The position numbers were made by a program, and so were the translations under genes. The notes beneath the pieces were generated by a model that saw only the letters and a list, made by a program, of their open reading frames with translations, made no database searches and had not been told where the DNA came from. A stretch of 64,000 nucleotides of DNA from DASUPK01 sp035265665 (GTDB lineage: Bacteria; Actinomycetota; Thermoleophilia; Solirubrobacterales; 70-9), in the NCBI GenBank assembly GCA_035265665.1, contig DATFOK010000005.1, forward strand, positions 15,230 to 79,229. The letters are read 5' to 3'. Below, one piece after another: positions 26,272 through 33,819 of the stretch. How positions within the stretch are numbered: the first letter of the stretch is position 1; every line of letters begins with the position of its first letter.

Positions 26272-27894
26272 ATGGAGGCGACCGCAACGAAGAGCACCAC
26301 GAGGAAGAAGCCCCCGAAGCGCTCGAAAGCCAAGGCCTCGCTCGAGTCGTTCAACCCGACGACCGGGGAGCTCGTCGGCAGCGTCGAGACGCTCACCCCG
26401 GCCAAGGTGCAGGGGGTTGTCGACGACGTCGCCGAGGTCCAGCCCTTCTGGGCGGCGCTCACGCTCGAAGACCGCGCCCGCTACATGCGCCGCGCGAGCG
26501 ACGTGCTGCTCGAGGATCTGGACGAGATCGCCGAGCTGCTCACCAACGAGCAGGGCAAGCCGCGGGTGGAGAGCTACACGATGGAGCTGCTGCCCACGAT
26601 CGATTCCTTGAAGTGGATCGCCGACAACGGCCCGGAGATCCTCTCCGACGAGAAGCTCTCGATGCCGCTCTTCCTGAAGTCGAAGAGCGCGAAGCTCACC
26701 TATGAGCCGATCGGCGTCGTGGGCGTGATCGCTCCCTGGAACTACCCCTGGTCGATCCCCTTCGGCGAGGTCGCCATCGCGCTGATGGCGGGCAACGGCG
26801 TCGTGCTCAAGCCGGCCAGCCTCACTCCTCTGATCGGAGAGCGGATCCGCCAGACCTTCGAGAAGGCGGGCCTCCCCGAGGGCCTCGTCCGGACCGTCCA
26901 CGGCGGCGGCCGGATCGGCGACGCGCTGGTCAAGTCCACGGCGGGGAAGATCTTCTTCACGGGCTCCGTCGAGGTCGGGCGCAAGGTCGGGGTCGAATGC
27001 GCGAAGCGGATGAAGGGCTCGGTGCTCGAGCTGGGCGGCAAGGACCCGCAGATTGTCTGTCCCGACGCTGACCTCGCCAACGCCATCTCAGGCGCGGTCT
27101 GGGGCGGGTTCGCGAACGCGGGCCAGACCTGCTCTGGGATCGAGCGCGTCTACGTGCACCGCGACGTCGCGGACGCGTTCATCGAGGGGGTCGTCCGCGA
27201 GACCGAGCGGCTCACGGTCGGCGACCCGCGCGGGTGGACCACCGAGATCGGGCCGATGGTCTCCGCTGAGCAGGCCACGATCGTCAACGAGCTGATCGAC
27301 GACGCGGTCGAGAACGGCGCCACGAAGCTCATCGGCGGCGCGACCGAGGTCGAGGGGATGAAGGGAAGTTTCATCGCGCCGGTCGTCCTCACCGGGGTCA
27401 CGCACGAGATGCGGATCATGAAGGAGGAGATCTTCGGGCCGGTCCTGCCCGTGATGACCGTCGATTCCGAGGAGCAGGGCGTCGCACTCGCCAACGACTC
27501 CGAGTTCGGCCTCGGCGCCTCGATCTGGACCAAGGACCGCGCCAAGGGGGAGCGGATGGCGCACGAGATCGAATCGGGGATGGTCTGGATCAACGACCAC
27601 TCGTTCTCGCACGGCGCCTGCGTCTGCGCCTGGGGTGGTGTCAAGGACTCGGGCCTGGGCCGCTCGCACTCGAAGTTCGGCTTCTACGAGTGCGTGAACA
27701 TCAAGCAACTCGCCTGGGAGCCGGGCTGGGCTCGCGACATGTGGTGGCAGCCGTACGACCGCAAGCTCGGTGACGCGATCCGCTACTCGGCCCAGCTGCT
27801 CTACAGCCGCAACGGCAACCGGCTGAAGGCACTGCGCGAGGGGATCCGCCCGCTGGTCGAGGTGACGCGCCGAACCATGCGCAAGGGCGGTTAG
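26272..27894 (+). CDS. Aldehyde dehydrogenase with extended C-terminus
   Basis: 540 residues, longer than the usual 480-500. A Lys/Arg-rich N-terminal stretch (TRKKPPKRSKAKASLE) precedes the catalytic core: VIAPWNYPWSIPFGEVAIALMAGNGVVLKPAS, FFTGSVEVG, catalytic Glu in LELGGKDPQIV, catalytic Cys in ANAGQTCSGIERV and KEEIFGPVLPVM. About 70 residues after the core (EPGWARDMWWQPYDRKL onward) form an additional tail as in coniferyl- or fatty-aldehyde-type membrane-associated enzymes. Monocistronic: own promoter and terminator. Substrate not determinable. Confidence 0.92.
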   Translation: MEATATKSTTRKKPPKRSKAKASLESFNPTTGELVGSVETLTPAKVQGVVDDVAEVQPFWAALTLEDRARYMRRASDVLLEDLDEIAELLTNEQGKPRVESYTMELLPTIDSLKWIADNGPEILSDEKLSMPLFLKSKSAKLTYEPIGVVGVIAPWNYPWSIPFGEVAIALMAGNGVVLKPASLTPLIGERIRQTFEKAGLPEGLVRTVHGGGRIGDALVKSTAGKIFFTGSVEVGRKVGVECAKRMKGSVLELGGKDPQIVCPDADLANAISGAVWGGFANAGQTCSGIERVYVHRDVADAFIEGVVRETERLTVGDPRGWTTEIGPMVSAEQATIVNELIDDAVENGATKLIGGATEVEGMKGSFIAPVVLTGVTHEMRIMKEEIFGPVLPVMTVDSEEQGVALANDSEFGLGASIWTKDRAKGERMAHEIESGMVWINDHSFSHGACVCAWGGVKDSGLGRSHSKFGFYECVNIKQLAWEPGWARDMWWQPYDRKLGDAIRYSAQLLYSRNGNRLKALREGIRPLVEVTRRTMRKGG

Positions 27895-27895
27895 A

Positions 27896-27919
27896 GGCGA
27901 GCCTCTTCGCCCGGTTTTT
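27896..27919 (+). terminator. Intrinsic terminator after the aldehyde dehydrogenase gene
   Basis: Stem GGCGA / TCGCC with a GCCTCT loop, two G bases and then five T residues (27915-27919). It begins two bases after the stop codon. The stem is short but the position and T-run fit. It separates this gene from the riboswitch-controlled unit downstream. Confidence 0.65.
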
Positions 27920-27969
27920 CCGCAAAATAGGTAACGACGCGAATGGGCGGTCGGGGAGCCTTGCTAACC

Positions 27970-28130
27970 TGCCGCGCGTTCTTCCGCTGAATCTCCGCCA
28001 AGGGACATAGGTCGGAGATCGGGGGACCCAAATGTTGGGGCGAATCGCGGCCAGTAAGCCGCGTAGCGCGATCTTTCAGCGCGAGCCCGTCAGCTAACCC
28101 CGTAGGCAACGAAAGAGGAAGGTTTGAGGG
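27970..28130 (+). ncRNA. c-di-AMP riboswitch (ydaO/yuaA type)
   Basis: The conserved parts of the ydaO/yuaA motif appear in order: an early CTCCGCCAAGGGACA segment, GGGGGACCCAAATGTTGGGG (28021 onward), CGAATCGCGGCC, and the hallmark GAGCCCGTCAGCTAACC followed by CCGTAGGC (28083-28107). A possible -10 box TAACCT lies at 27965-27970. In Actinobacteria this riboswitch controls wall hydrolases and resuscitation factors and usually lowers expression when c-di-AMP is high. The next gene downstream on this strand starts at 28346, leaving about 215 bases of further leader with no other convincing gene. Confidence 0.88.
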
Positions 28131-28254
28131 CGCACCGCGAGCATCAGACTCAGTTCGTCCTGCGCCACCTGCATGATTTGCGCGCCGGAAACGGGTTGTT
28201 TTGAGTAGCGGCCCACCGGACGGCTGAGCGGCCAAACAACTCACAGTCCTAAAG

Positions 28255-28275
28255 ATCGGCCAACGAATGGCCGAT
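28255..28275 (+). other. Perfect 8-bp stem-loop in the riboswitch leader
   Basis: ATCGGCCA and TGGCCGAT enclose the loop ACGAA. It lies between the c-di-AMP aptamer and the gene at 28346, so it could be part of the expression platform (pause or terminator). The following GTATTTGA is only weakly T-rich. The rest of 28131-28345 shows no other clear signal apart from a small GTCC/GGAC hairpin near 28302. Confidence 0.45.
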
Positions 28276-28345
28276 GTATTTGACGGGGCGATCCAACACG
28301 TGTCCAAGTCGGACTAGCGAGAAACGCGCAGGCAATTACCGAACC

Positions 28346-29239
28346 ATGACCGCCAATCGACGCTTTCACCCCCTTCTCACGGCCGCCGGCCTGCTGGCCC
28401 TGTTGCTGACCGGCGTGCTGACCGCCGGCTCGGCTCTCGGCAGCGGCGCCCACAGCTCGAAGGCGAAGGTCGCGACCTCGGTCACGATGAGGCACAAGAC
28501 GTTCACGATGAGCAGGCCGGATGAGAAGCGGCGTCTCACGGTCGGCTGCCCGGGCAAGCAGCGTCCGCTCGGCGGCGGGATGACCAGCTCCCCGCCGCCC
28601 ACCAGCGATGGCGAGGGCGCCTACCCGCATTCCTACGAGCGACTCGGCGTCCAGCGCGGCTGGCACGTCACCGCGGTGCTTTACGACCCCGATCACCGCA
28701 ACACCCAGCCCCGGAACGTGACCCTGCAGGTCGCCTGCGGCCCCCGGATCGGGCATGTGACCCCGCCGCACAAGACCAAGTTCGTGAAGCCCGGACAGAC
28801 GAAGACGGTCGTCGCCACCTGCCCGGGCCGCCGCCATCTCTTCTCCGGTGGGTTCCAGCGCACCGACTTCATCTCGAAGGGCGGCAACTACGTGATCGAG
28901 TCACGGGCCATCTCGAGCAAGTCCTGGCGCGTCGTCGCGCACGCCTTCGGCGACTTCGGCGGCGAGATCACCGCGATTGCCTACTGCACGCGGAGCAAGC
29001 GGCCCATGATCACCGAGGTCTCGAACTCGACCTCCCTCGGGCCCGGCTACGGGAGCACGACCACACCCGCCTGCCCGCCCGGAACGCGGATGACCGGCGG
29101 CGGCTTCTCGAGCAACGGATCGACCACCACCTTCCTGACCAACGGGATCATCAACCAGGACGGGACCTGGTCCGCCTCGGGCTACAACTGGGGCTCCGGG
29201 GCCACCCTGACCGGTTACGGCTACTGCCTGCGCCGCTAG
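28346..29239 (+). CDS. Secreted protein with three Cys/Gly-rich repeats
   Basis: 297 residues from ATG 28346. Signal peptide MTANRRFHPLLTAAGLLALL, probably cut near SALGSGA. Three modules carry a shared motif: TVGCPGKQRPLGGGMTSS (about 68-85), ATCPGRRHLFSGGFQRT (about 155-171) and PACPPGTRMTGGGFSSN (about 237-253). Each is followed by a beta-rich stretch ending in a second Cys (VACG, AYCT, GYCL), implying one disulfide per module. No enzyme motif is visible. The upstream c-di-AMP riboswitch suggests a cell-wall or osmotic-stress role. Confidence 0.75.
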   Translation: MTANRRFHPLLTAAGLLALLLTGVLTAGSALGSGAHSSKAKVATSVTMRHKTFTMSRPDEKRRLTVGCPGKQRPLGGGMTSSPPPTSDGEGAYPHSYERLGVQRGWHVTAVLYDPDHRNTQPRNVTLQVACGPRIGHVTPPHKTKFVKPGQTKTVVATCPGRRHLFSGGFQRTDFISKGGNYVIESRAISSKSWRVVAHAFGDFGGEITAIAYCTRSKRPMITEVSNSTSLGPGYGSTTTPACPPGTRMTGGGFSSNGSTTTFLTNGIINQDGTWSASGYNWGSGATLTGYGYCLRR

Positions 29240-29275
29240 GCGCTCGAACTCCTCGTCACCGCTAGATTCGCTCGG

Positions 29276-29962
29276 GTGATGGAGCGAACGGCGGCCGTGC
29301 AGAGCCGCTCGGCGGATGCCAGTCCTGCCAACAGGGCGCTCGAGCCCGCGATCGGGCTGGTCGAGCTGCGGCGCGACTTCGGCGACCGCACCGCCCTGCC
29401 CGGGGTGGATCTCCGGGTCGAGCCGGGCCAAAGCGTCGCGGTGATCGGACCGAACGGCTCGGGAAAGTCGACCCTGCTCCGGATCCTGGCCGGGCTCCTG
29501 CGGCCGAGCGGCGGCGTGGTCTCGGTCCTCGGCTGTGATCTGCCGAAGGAAACTCACCGCCTCCGCGGCCGCGTGGGCTACCTCGGGCACGAGCCGTTGC
29601 TCTACCGGGACCTGAGCCCGCGCGAGAACCTGGGACTGTCCGCCGCGCTGCACGGGCTCGACCGCGAGGTCATCGAGCCGCGGATCGAGGCGCTGCTCGA
29701 TGCCGTGGGCATGACCGCTCGGGCGGATGACCGGGTGGCGGAGCTCTCCGCCGGTATGAAGCAGCGCATCGACATCTGCCGTGCGGTGCTGCACGAACCG
29801 GAGTTGCTCCTTCTCGACGAGCCCGATGCCCACCTCGACCCGGATGCGCGCCGCCGCCTTACCCCTCTGATCGCCGCCGGCAACGGACGCACGAGGCTGG
29901 TGGTCAGCCACGAGCGCGGGGTCGTCACGGCGGCAGCCGACTTCGTGCTGGAGCTCGGATGA
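29276..29962 (+). CDS. ccmA: Heme exporter ATPase CcmA-like
   Basis: 228 residues; GTG 29276 or ATG 29279. ABC ATPase with Walker A GPNGSGKST, Q-loop region, signature LSAGMKQR (variant of LSGGQ), Walker B LLLLDEPDAHLD and switch His in VVSHERG. Together with CcmB and CcmC it forms the heme-handling ABC complex of cytochrome c maturation System I. Its stop overlaps the ccmB start by four bases, so the pair is translationally coupled. Confidence 0.88.
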   Translation: MMERTAAVQSRSADASPANRALEPAIGLVELRRDFGDRTALPGVDLRVEPGQSVAVIGPNGSGKSTLLRILAGLLRPSGGVVSVLGCDLPKETHRLRGRVGYLGHEPLLYRDLSPRENLGLSAALHGLDREVIEPRIEALLDAVGMTARADDRVAELSAGMKQRIDICRAVLHEPELLLLDEPDAHLDPDARRRLTPLIAAGNGRTRLVVSHERGVVTAAADFVLELG

Positions 29963-30627
29963 CCGCGTACGCCGCACTTCTGGGCAAGGACCTCCGCGTC
30001 GAGCTGCGGACCTTGCGCTCGCTGCCGGCGATGGCGCTCTTCGCAGTCACCGCCTTCATCATCTTCCGCTTCGGCCTCGACCGCGAGCAGCTCTCCGGCG
30101 AGCTCGCGGCGGGCGTTCTGGTCCCGACGCTGCTGTTCGCAGCGCTTCTGGCCATCAACCGCCTTTTCGTCGCCGAGCGCGAGGAGGGCGGCTTCGACCT
30201 TGTGCGTCTGGCTCCGGTCGACCGCACCGTCCTCTTCGCGGCCAAGGCGAGCGCATTGGTCATCTACCTCACCGTCCTCGAGCTGGTGGCGGTGCCGATC
30301 TTCGCGCTCTTCTTCCTCGAGTCGGCTTCGGGACTGCTCCCCTTCGCGCTGATCCTGCTGCTGGCAAACGTCGGCCTGGCGGCGACCGGAACCCTGATCT
30401 CCACCATCGCGACGATGTCGGGCGCCAGAGACCTGCTCGCGCCCCTCATCCTCCTACCCCTGCTGGTCCCGCTGGTGATCGCGGCAGCGGGGGCGGGCGA
30501 GCACCTGCTGGCCGAGGACGGCCCGGACTACGGGCGCTTCGGTACATGGCTTGGATTGCTCGGCCTCTACGATTTGATCTTCCTCCTGGTCGGCTACGCG
30601 ACCTTCGATTTTCTGCTGGACGACTAG
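29959..30627 (+). CDS. ccmB: Heme exporter membrane subunit CcmB
   Basis: 222 residues with six hydrophobic helices and the N-terminal KDLRVELRTLRSLPAMALF, typical of CcmB. The cytoplasmic loop FVAEREEGGFDLVRLAPVDR matches the family region E-R-E-xG-(x)-L-x-L-x-P. It forms the channel with CcmA and CcmC. The gene lies between ccmA and ccmC in the order seen in System I loci. Confidence 0.9.
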   Translation: MTAYAALLGKDLRVELRTLRSLPAMALFAVTAFIIFRFGLDREQLSGELAAGVLVPTLLFAALLAINRLFVAEREEGGFDLVRLAPVDRTVLFAAKASALVIYLTVLELVAVPIFALFFLESASGLLPFALILLLANVGLAATGTLISTIATMSGARDLLAPLILLPLLVPLVIAAAGAGEHLLAEDGPDYGRFGTWLGLLGLYDLIFLLVGYATFDFLLDD

Positions 30628-30640
30628 CCCAGGGAACCGG

Positions 30641-31336
30641 ATGGCCAACGCCCTCAAATCGATAACGCTGCGCCGCCTGGCGATCGCGACCGTCGCGGTC
30701 CTCGGCGCCGGCTACGCCCTGGCCTTCTTCGCCGCGCCGGAGGACGCCGACCAGGGCTTCATCCAGAAGATCTTCTACCTGCACGTGCCGCTCGCGACGG
30801 TGGCCCTCTGTGGCTGGATCGTCGCCGCGATCCACGGGATCCGCCATCTGCGGAGCGGCGATCCGAAGCATGACGCCAGGGCCTATGTCTCGATCCACCT
30901 CTCGGTGATCTTCGGACTCGGCGTGCTGGTCACCGGGGCGATCTGGGCGAAGGGGTCCTGGGGCGTCTGGTGGGAGTGGAAGGAGCCGACGCTGGTCAGC
31001 TTCCTGATCGTCTTCCTGCTCTACGCGACGTACTACCCCCTGCGCTATGCGATCGAGGACCGCGACCGCCAGGCCCGCTACGCATCGGTGTTCGCGATCA
31101 CGGCCGGCGCCTTCGTGCCGCTCAACTTCCTGGCAGTCCGGCTCGCCGAGCCGCTGATCCACCCACGCACCTTCTCCTCCACCGGCGGCCTGCCCGATTC
31201 GATGCTCTGGCCGTTCCTGGTCTGCCTGGCCGGGATGGCGCTGCTCTGGGCGACCCTGGTCTGGTTCGAGCTCGACTCGAAGGCGGCGTCGGCCAACCTG
31301 AAGCGAATCCGCAGAGCGCTGGAGGCGACGGCGTGA
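30641..31336 (+). CDS. ccmC: Heme-handling protein CcmC
   Basis: 231 residues, six helices. The tryptophan-rich heme-binding motif is present as WAKGSWGVWWEWKEPTLVSFL near residues 106-126, and conserved His residues flank it (KIFYLHVPLA before, LAEPLIHPRTF after). CcmC presents heme to the chaperone CcmE in System I. No ccmE or ccmF lies in this window. The stop overlaps the start of the next small gene as GTGA. Confidence 0.92.
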   Translation: MANALKSITLRRLAIATVAVLGAGYALAFFAAPEDADQGFIQKIFYLHVPLATVALCGWIVAAIHGIRHLRSGDPKHDARAYVSIHLSVIFGLGVLVTGAIWAKGSWGVWWEWKEPTLVSFLIVFLLYATYYPLRYAIEDRDRQARYASVFAITAGAFVPLNFLAVRLAEPLIHPRTFSSTGGLPDSMLWPFLVCLAGMALLWATLVWFELDSKAASANLKRIRRALEATA

Positions 31337-31572
31337 TCCCTCTGCTCGCCGCTTCGAGCACTGACTACGTCGGTGGCGCCTATCTCGTCTTCCTCCTCCT
31401 CCTCCTGATCTACGTCGCGATCATGGCCGCCAAGCTGAGCCGGATCCAGCGCGAGCTCAGCTCCCTCGCCGAGCTCGCCGAGCGGCCGTCGAGCGAGTCC
31501 GCTGAACATGACGTAGGGCAGATCCACGAGCGAGAGCACGAGATCGAGACCGTGCGCCAGGGGGAGCGATGA
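31333..31572 (+). CDS. Small CcmD-like membrane protein
   Basis: 79 residues from GTG 31333, with one membrane helix (YVGGAYLVFLLLLLIYVAIM), then a basic KLSRIQREL segment and an acidic tail. CcmD is a short single-helix partner of CcmABC, and the position right after ccmC fits, but the sequence is too simple for certain assignment and the tail is longer than normal. It overlaps ccmC and hemA by four bases each. Confidence 0.7.
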   Translation: MIPLLAASSTDYVGGAYLVFLLLLLIYVAIMAAKLSRIQRELSSLAELAERPSSESAEHDVGQIHEREHEIETVRQGER

Positions 31573-32918
31573 GCGACCTCCTCGCACTCGGCGTCTCCCA
31601 CCGCACCGCGCCGCTGGCGTTGCGCGAACAGCTGGCTCTCACCGAGGGCCGTGCCGCCGGGATCATGAACGCGCTCGTCTCCGAGGAGCCGATCAGCGAG
31701 GCGGTCGCGCTCTCCACCTGCAACCGCACCGAGCTCTATCTGGTCGCGACCGATTCGGTCGAGGCCGAGACCGCCGGCCTCGGAGTCCTAGCCCGCGAGG
31801 CCGGGATCCCGCCCACCGAGCTCCTCGGACCGCTCTACTCCCTCCGCGGCACCGAGGCGGCCAGGCACCTCTACCGGGTAACCGCGGGCCTCGACTCGAT
31901 GATCCTCGGCGAGGCCGAGATCCAGGGGCAGGTGAAGCGCGCGTATGAGCTGGCGCTGGTGGAGGGCGCGACCGGGCCGATCCTCAACAGGATGGTTCGC
32001 GGCGCCCTTGCTGCGGGCAAGCGCGCTCGGACCGAGACCGCGGTGGGCGAGAAGGGCGTATCCATCCCCTCGGTCGCGGTCGAGCTCGCTCAACGGAACC
32101 TCGGCGACCTCTCAGCGCGCCGCGTCCTGCTGATCGGGGCGGGCGAGACCTCCGAGCTCACGGCCCGCGCCCTCGCCGCACGCGGCTCGGACGCCGTTTT
32201 TATCGCCAACCGCGGCTACAACCGCGCGATCTCGCTGGCCGAGCGCTTCGGCGGCAACGCGGTTCGGATCGATGAGCTGCCCGTGCAGCTCGATAGCGCC
32301 GACATCGTAGTCTCGACCACCAACTCACCCCACCATCTGATCGAGCGCTCCGAGCTCGAGCTGATCATGGAGCAGCGCGATGGCGCGCCGCTGCTGGTCA
32401 TCGACCTGGCCGTTCCTCGCGACATCGACCCGGAGTGCCGCGCGATCGAGGGGGTCAGCCTCTACGACGTCGACGAGGTCCAGGCGATCGTGGAGCGGAA
32501 CGCCTCCGGCCGGGAGGCCGAGGCGCGCCGTGCGGGCGGGATCCTCGATTCCGAGCTCTCCCGCTTCGAGCGCTGGCTCGGTGCCCAGGAGGTGATGCCC
32601 ACCGTGGCGTCGCTGCGGGAGCGTGGCGACACGATCGTCTCGCAGGTCCTCGCCGAGAACGCGACCCGCTGGGAGAGCCTCTCCGCCACCGACCGCGAGC
32701 GGGTCGAGATGCTGGCCCGGGCGGTCGCCAACCGGCTCCTCCACGAGCCGACGGTGCGCCTGAAGGGTGCCGCCGACCGCGATGACGCCTACCTGCAGGT
32801 GAGCGCGCTCCGCGAGCTCTTCGGGCTCGACGCCGGGACCGAGCCGGAGGCGGAACCCGGCGAGGGCGCCGACGTCGCCTCGCTCGACGAGAGGCGACGT
32901 CGCAACGAACGTGGCTGA
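31569..32918 (+). CDS. hemA: Glutamyl-tRNA reductase
   Basis: 449 residues. It reduces glutamyl-tRNA to glutamate-1-semialdehyde, the first step of C5 tetrapyrrole synthesis. Catalytic Cys in LSTCNRTELYL, the LGEAEIQGQVKRAYELA motif, NADPH-binding VLLIGAGETSELTARALA and VIDLAVPRDIDPE are in the usual order, followed by the helical dimerisation domain. Expression is coupled to the ccm genes upstream and to hemC, which it overlaps by eight bases. Confidence 0.97.
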   Translation: MSDLLALGVSHRTAPLALREQLALTEGRAAGIMNALVSEEPISEAVALSTCNRTELYLVATDSVEAETAGLGVLAREAGIPPTELLGPLYSLRGTEAARHLYRVTAGLDSMILGEAEIQGQVKRAYELALVEGATGPILNRMVRGALAAGKRARTETAVGEKGVSIPSVAVELAQRNLGDLSARRVLLIGAGETSELTARALAARGSDAVFIANRGYNRAISLAERFGGNAVRIDELPVQLDSADIVVSTTNSPHHLIERSELELIMEQRDGAPLLVIDLAVPRDIDPECRAIEGVSLYDVDEVQAIVERNASGREAEARRAGGILDSELSRFERWLGAQEVMPTVASLRERGDTIVSQVLAENATRWESLSATDRERVEMLARAVANRLLHEPTVRLKGAADRDDAYLQVSALRELFGLDAGTEPEAEPGEGADVASLDERRRRNERG

Positions 32919-33819
32919 GCGTCCGCTCCGGCTCGGGACGCGCGGCAGCGCTCTCGCCCTCGCGCAGGCGAACGCGGTGGCCAAGATCATGGCCGGCGCC
33001 GAGGTGGTCCCGATCAAGACCTCCGATAACAAACCCGCGGCGGGCGGAGACAAGGCACGCTTCGTTCGCCAGATCGAGCGCGCGCTGCTCGACGGCGAGG
33101 TCGACCTCGGGATCCATTCGGCCAAGGACCTGCCGACGGATCTGCCCGAGGGCCTCGAGATCGCGGGGGTGCCGGAGCGGGAGGACGCCAGGGACGCCTT
33201 TATCGGACACGTCGATTCACTCGGCGAGGTGCGTGAGGGCTCGCGGATCGGGACGTCGAGCCTGCGACGCCGTGCCCAGATACTGGCTCGGCGACCGGAC
33301 CTGCACGTCGTCGATCTGCGCGGGAACGTCGACACTCGTCTGGCGCGGTACGAGGCGGGCGATTTCGACGGACTTGTGCTGGCGGCTGCGGGCCTGCACC
33401 GCCTCGACCGGGCCGAGGAGATCGCCTTCCCGATCGAGCTCGACGAGCTGGTTCCGGCGCCCGGACAGGGCGCGATCGCGATCGAGGCGCGTCACTCCGA
33501 CGACCGGGCCGTCACCGCGGTCGAGTCGATCACCGATCGCGGAGCGCTGGGCAGACTGAGCGCCGAGCGCTCCCTGGTCGCCGCGCTGGATTCGAGCTGC
33601 AACACGCCGCTGGGCGCGACCGCCACGCTCGAGCGCGGCGGCCGCATGCGATTGCTGGCCTTCTGCGGGCTGCCGGACGGCAGCGAGTGGCTCCGCGATG
33701 AACTCGAGGAGGACGCCTCGGACCCCGAGGGCCTGGGCGTCGCCCTCGCCGAGCGCATGAAGGCTGCGGGCGCCGCTGACATGCTGGAGCGCGCCGAGTC
33801 GATGGCGGTGGTGAAGTGA
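32911..33819 (+). CDS. hemC: Hydroxymethylbilane synthase (porphobilinogen deaminase)
   Basis: 302 residues, GTG start. It joins four porphobilinogens to hydroxymethylbilane. Motifs are LRLGTRGSALALAQA, IHSAKDLPTDLP, RIGTSSLRRRAQI, LRGNVDTRL and the dipyrromethane cofactor Cys in DSSCNTPLGA. Slightly compact in the KTSDNKPAAGGDKARFVRQIE region, where the family normally has about ten more residues. Overlaps cobA/hemD by four bases. Confidence 0.96.
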   Translation: MAERPLRLGTRGSALALAQANAVAKIMAGAEVVPIKTSDNKPAAGGDKARFVRQIERALLDGEVDLGIHSAKDLPTDLPEGLEIAGVPEREDARDAFIGHVDSLGEVREGSRIGTSSLRRRAQILARRPDLHVVDLRGNVDTRLARYEAGDFDGLVLAAAGLHRLDRAEEIAFPIELDELVPAPGQGAIAIEARHSDDRAVTAVESITDRGALGRLSAERSLVAALDSSCNTPLGATATLERGGRMRLLAFCGLPDGSEWLRDELEEDASDPEGLGVALAERMKAAGAADMLERAESMAVVK

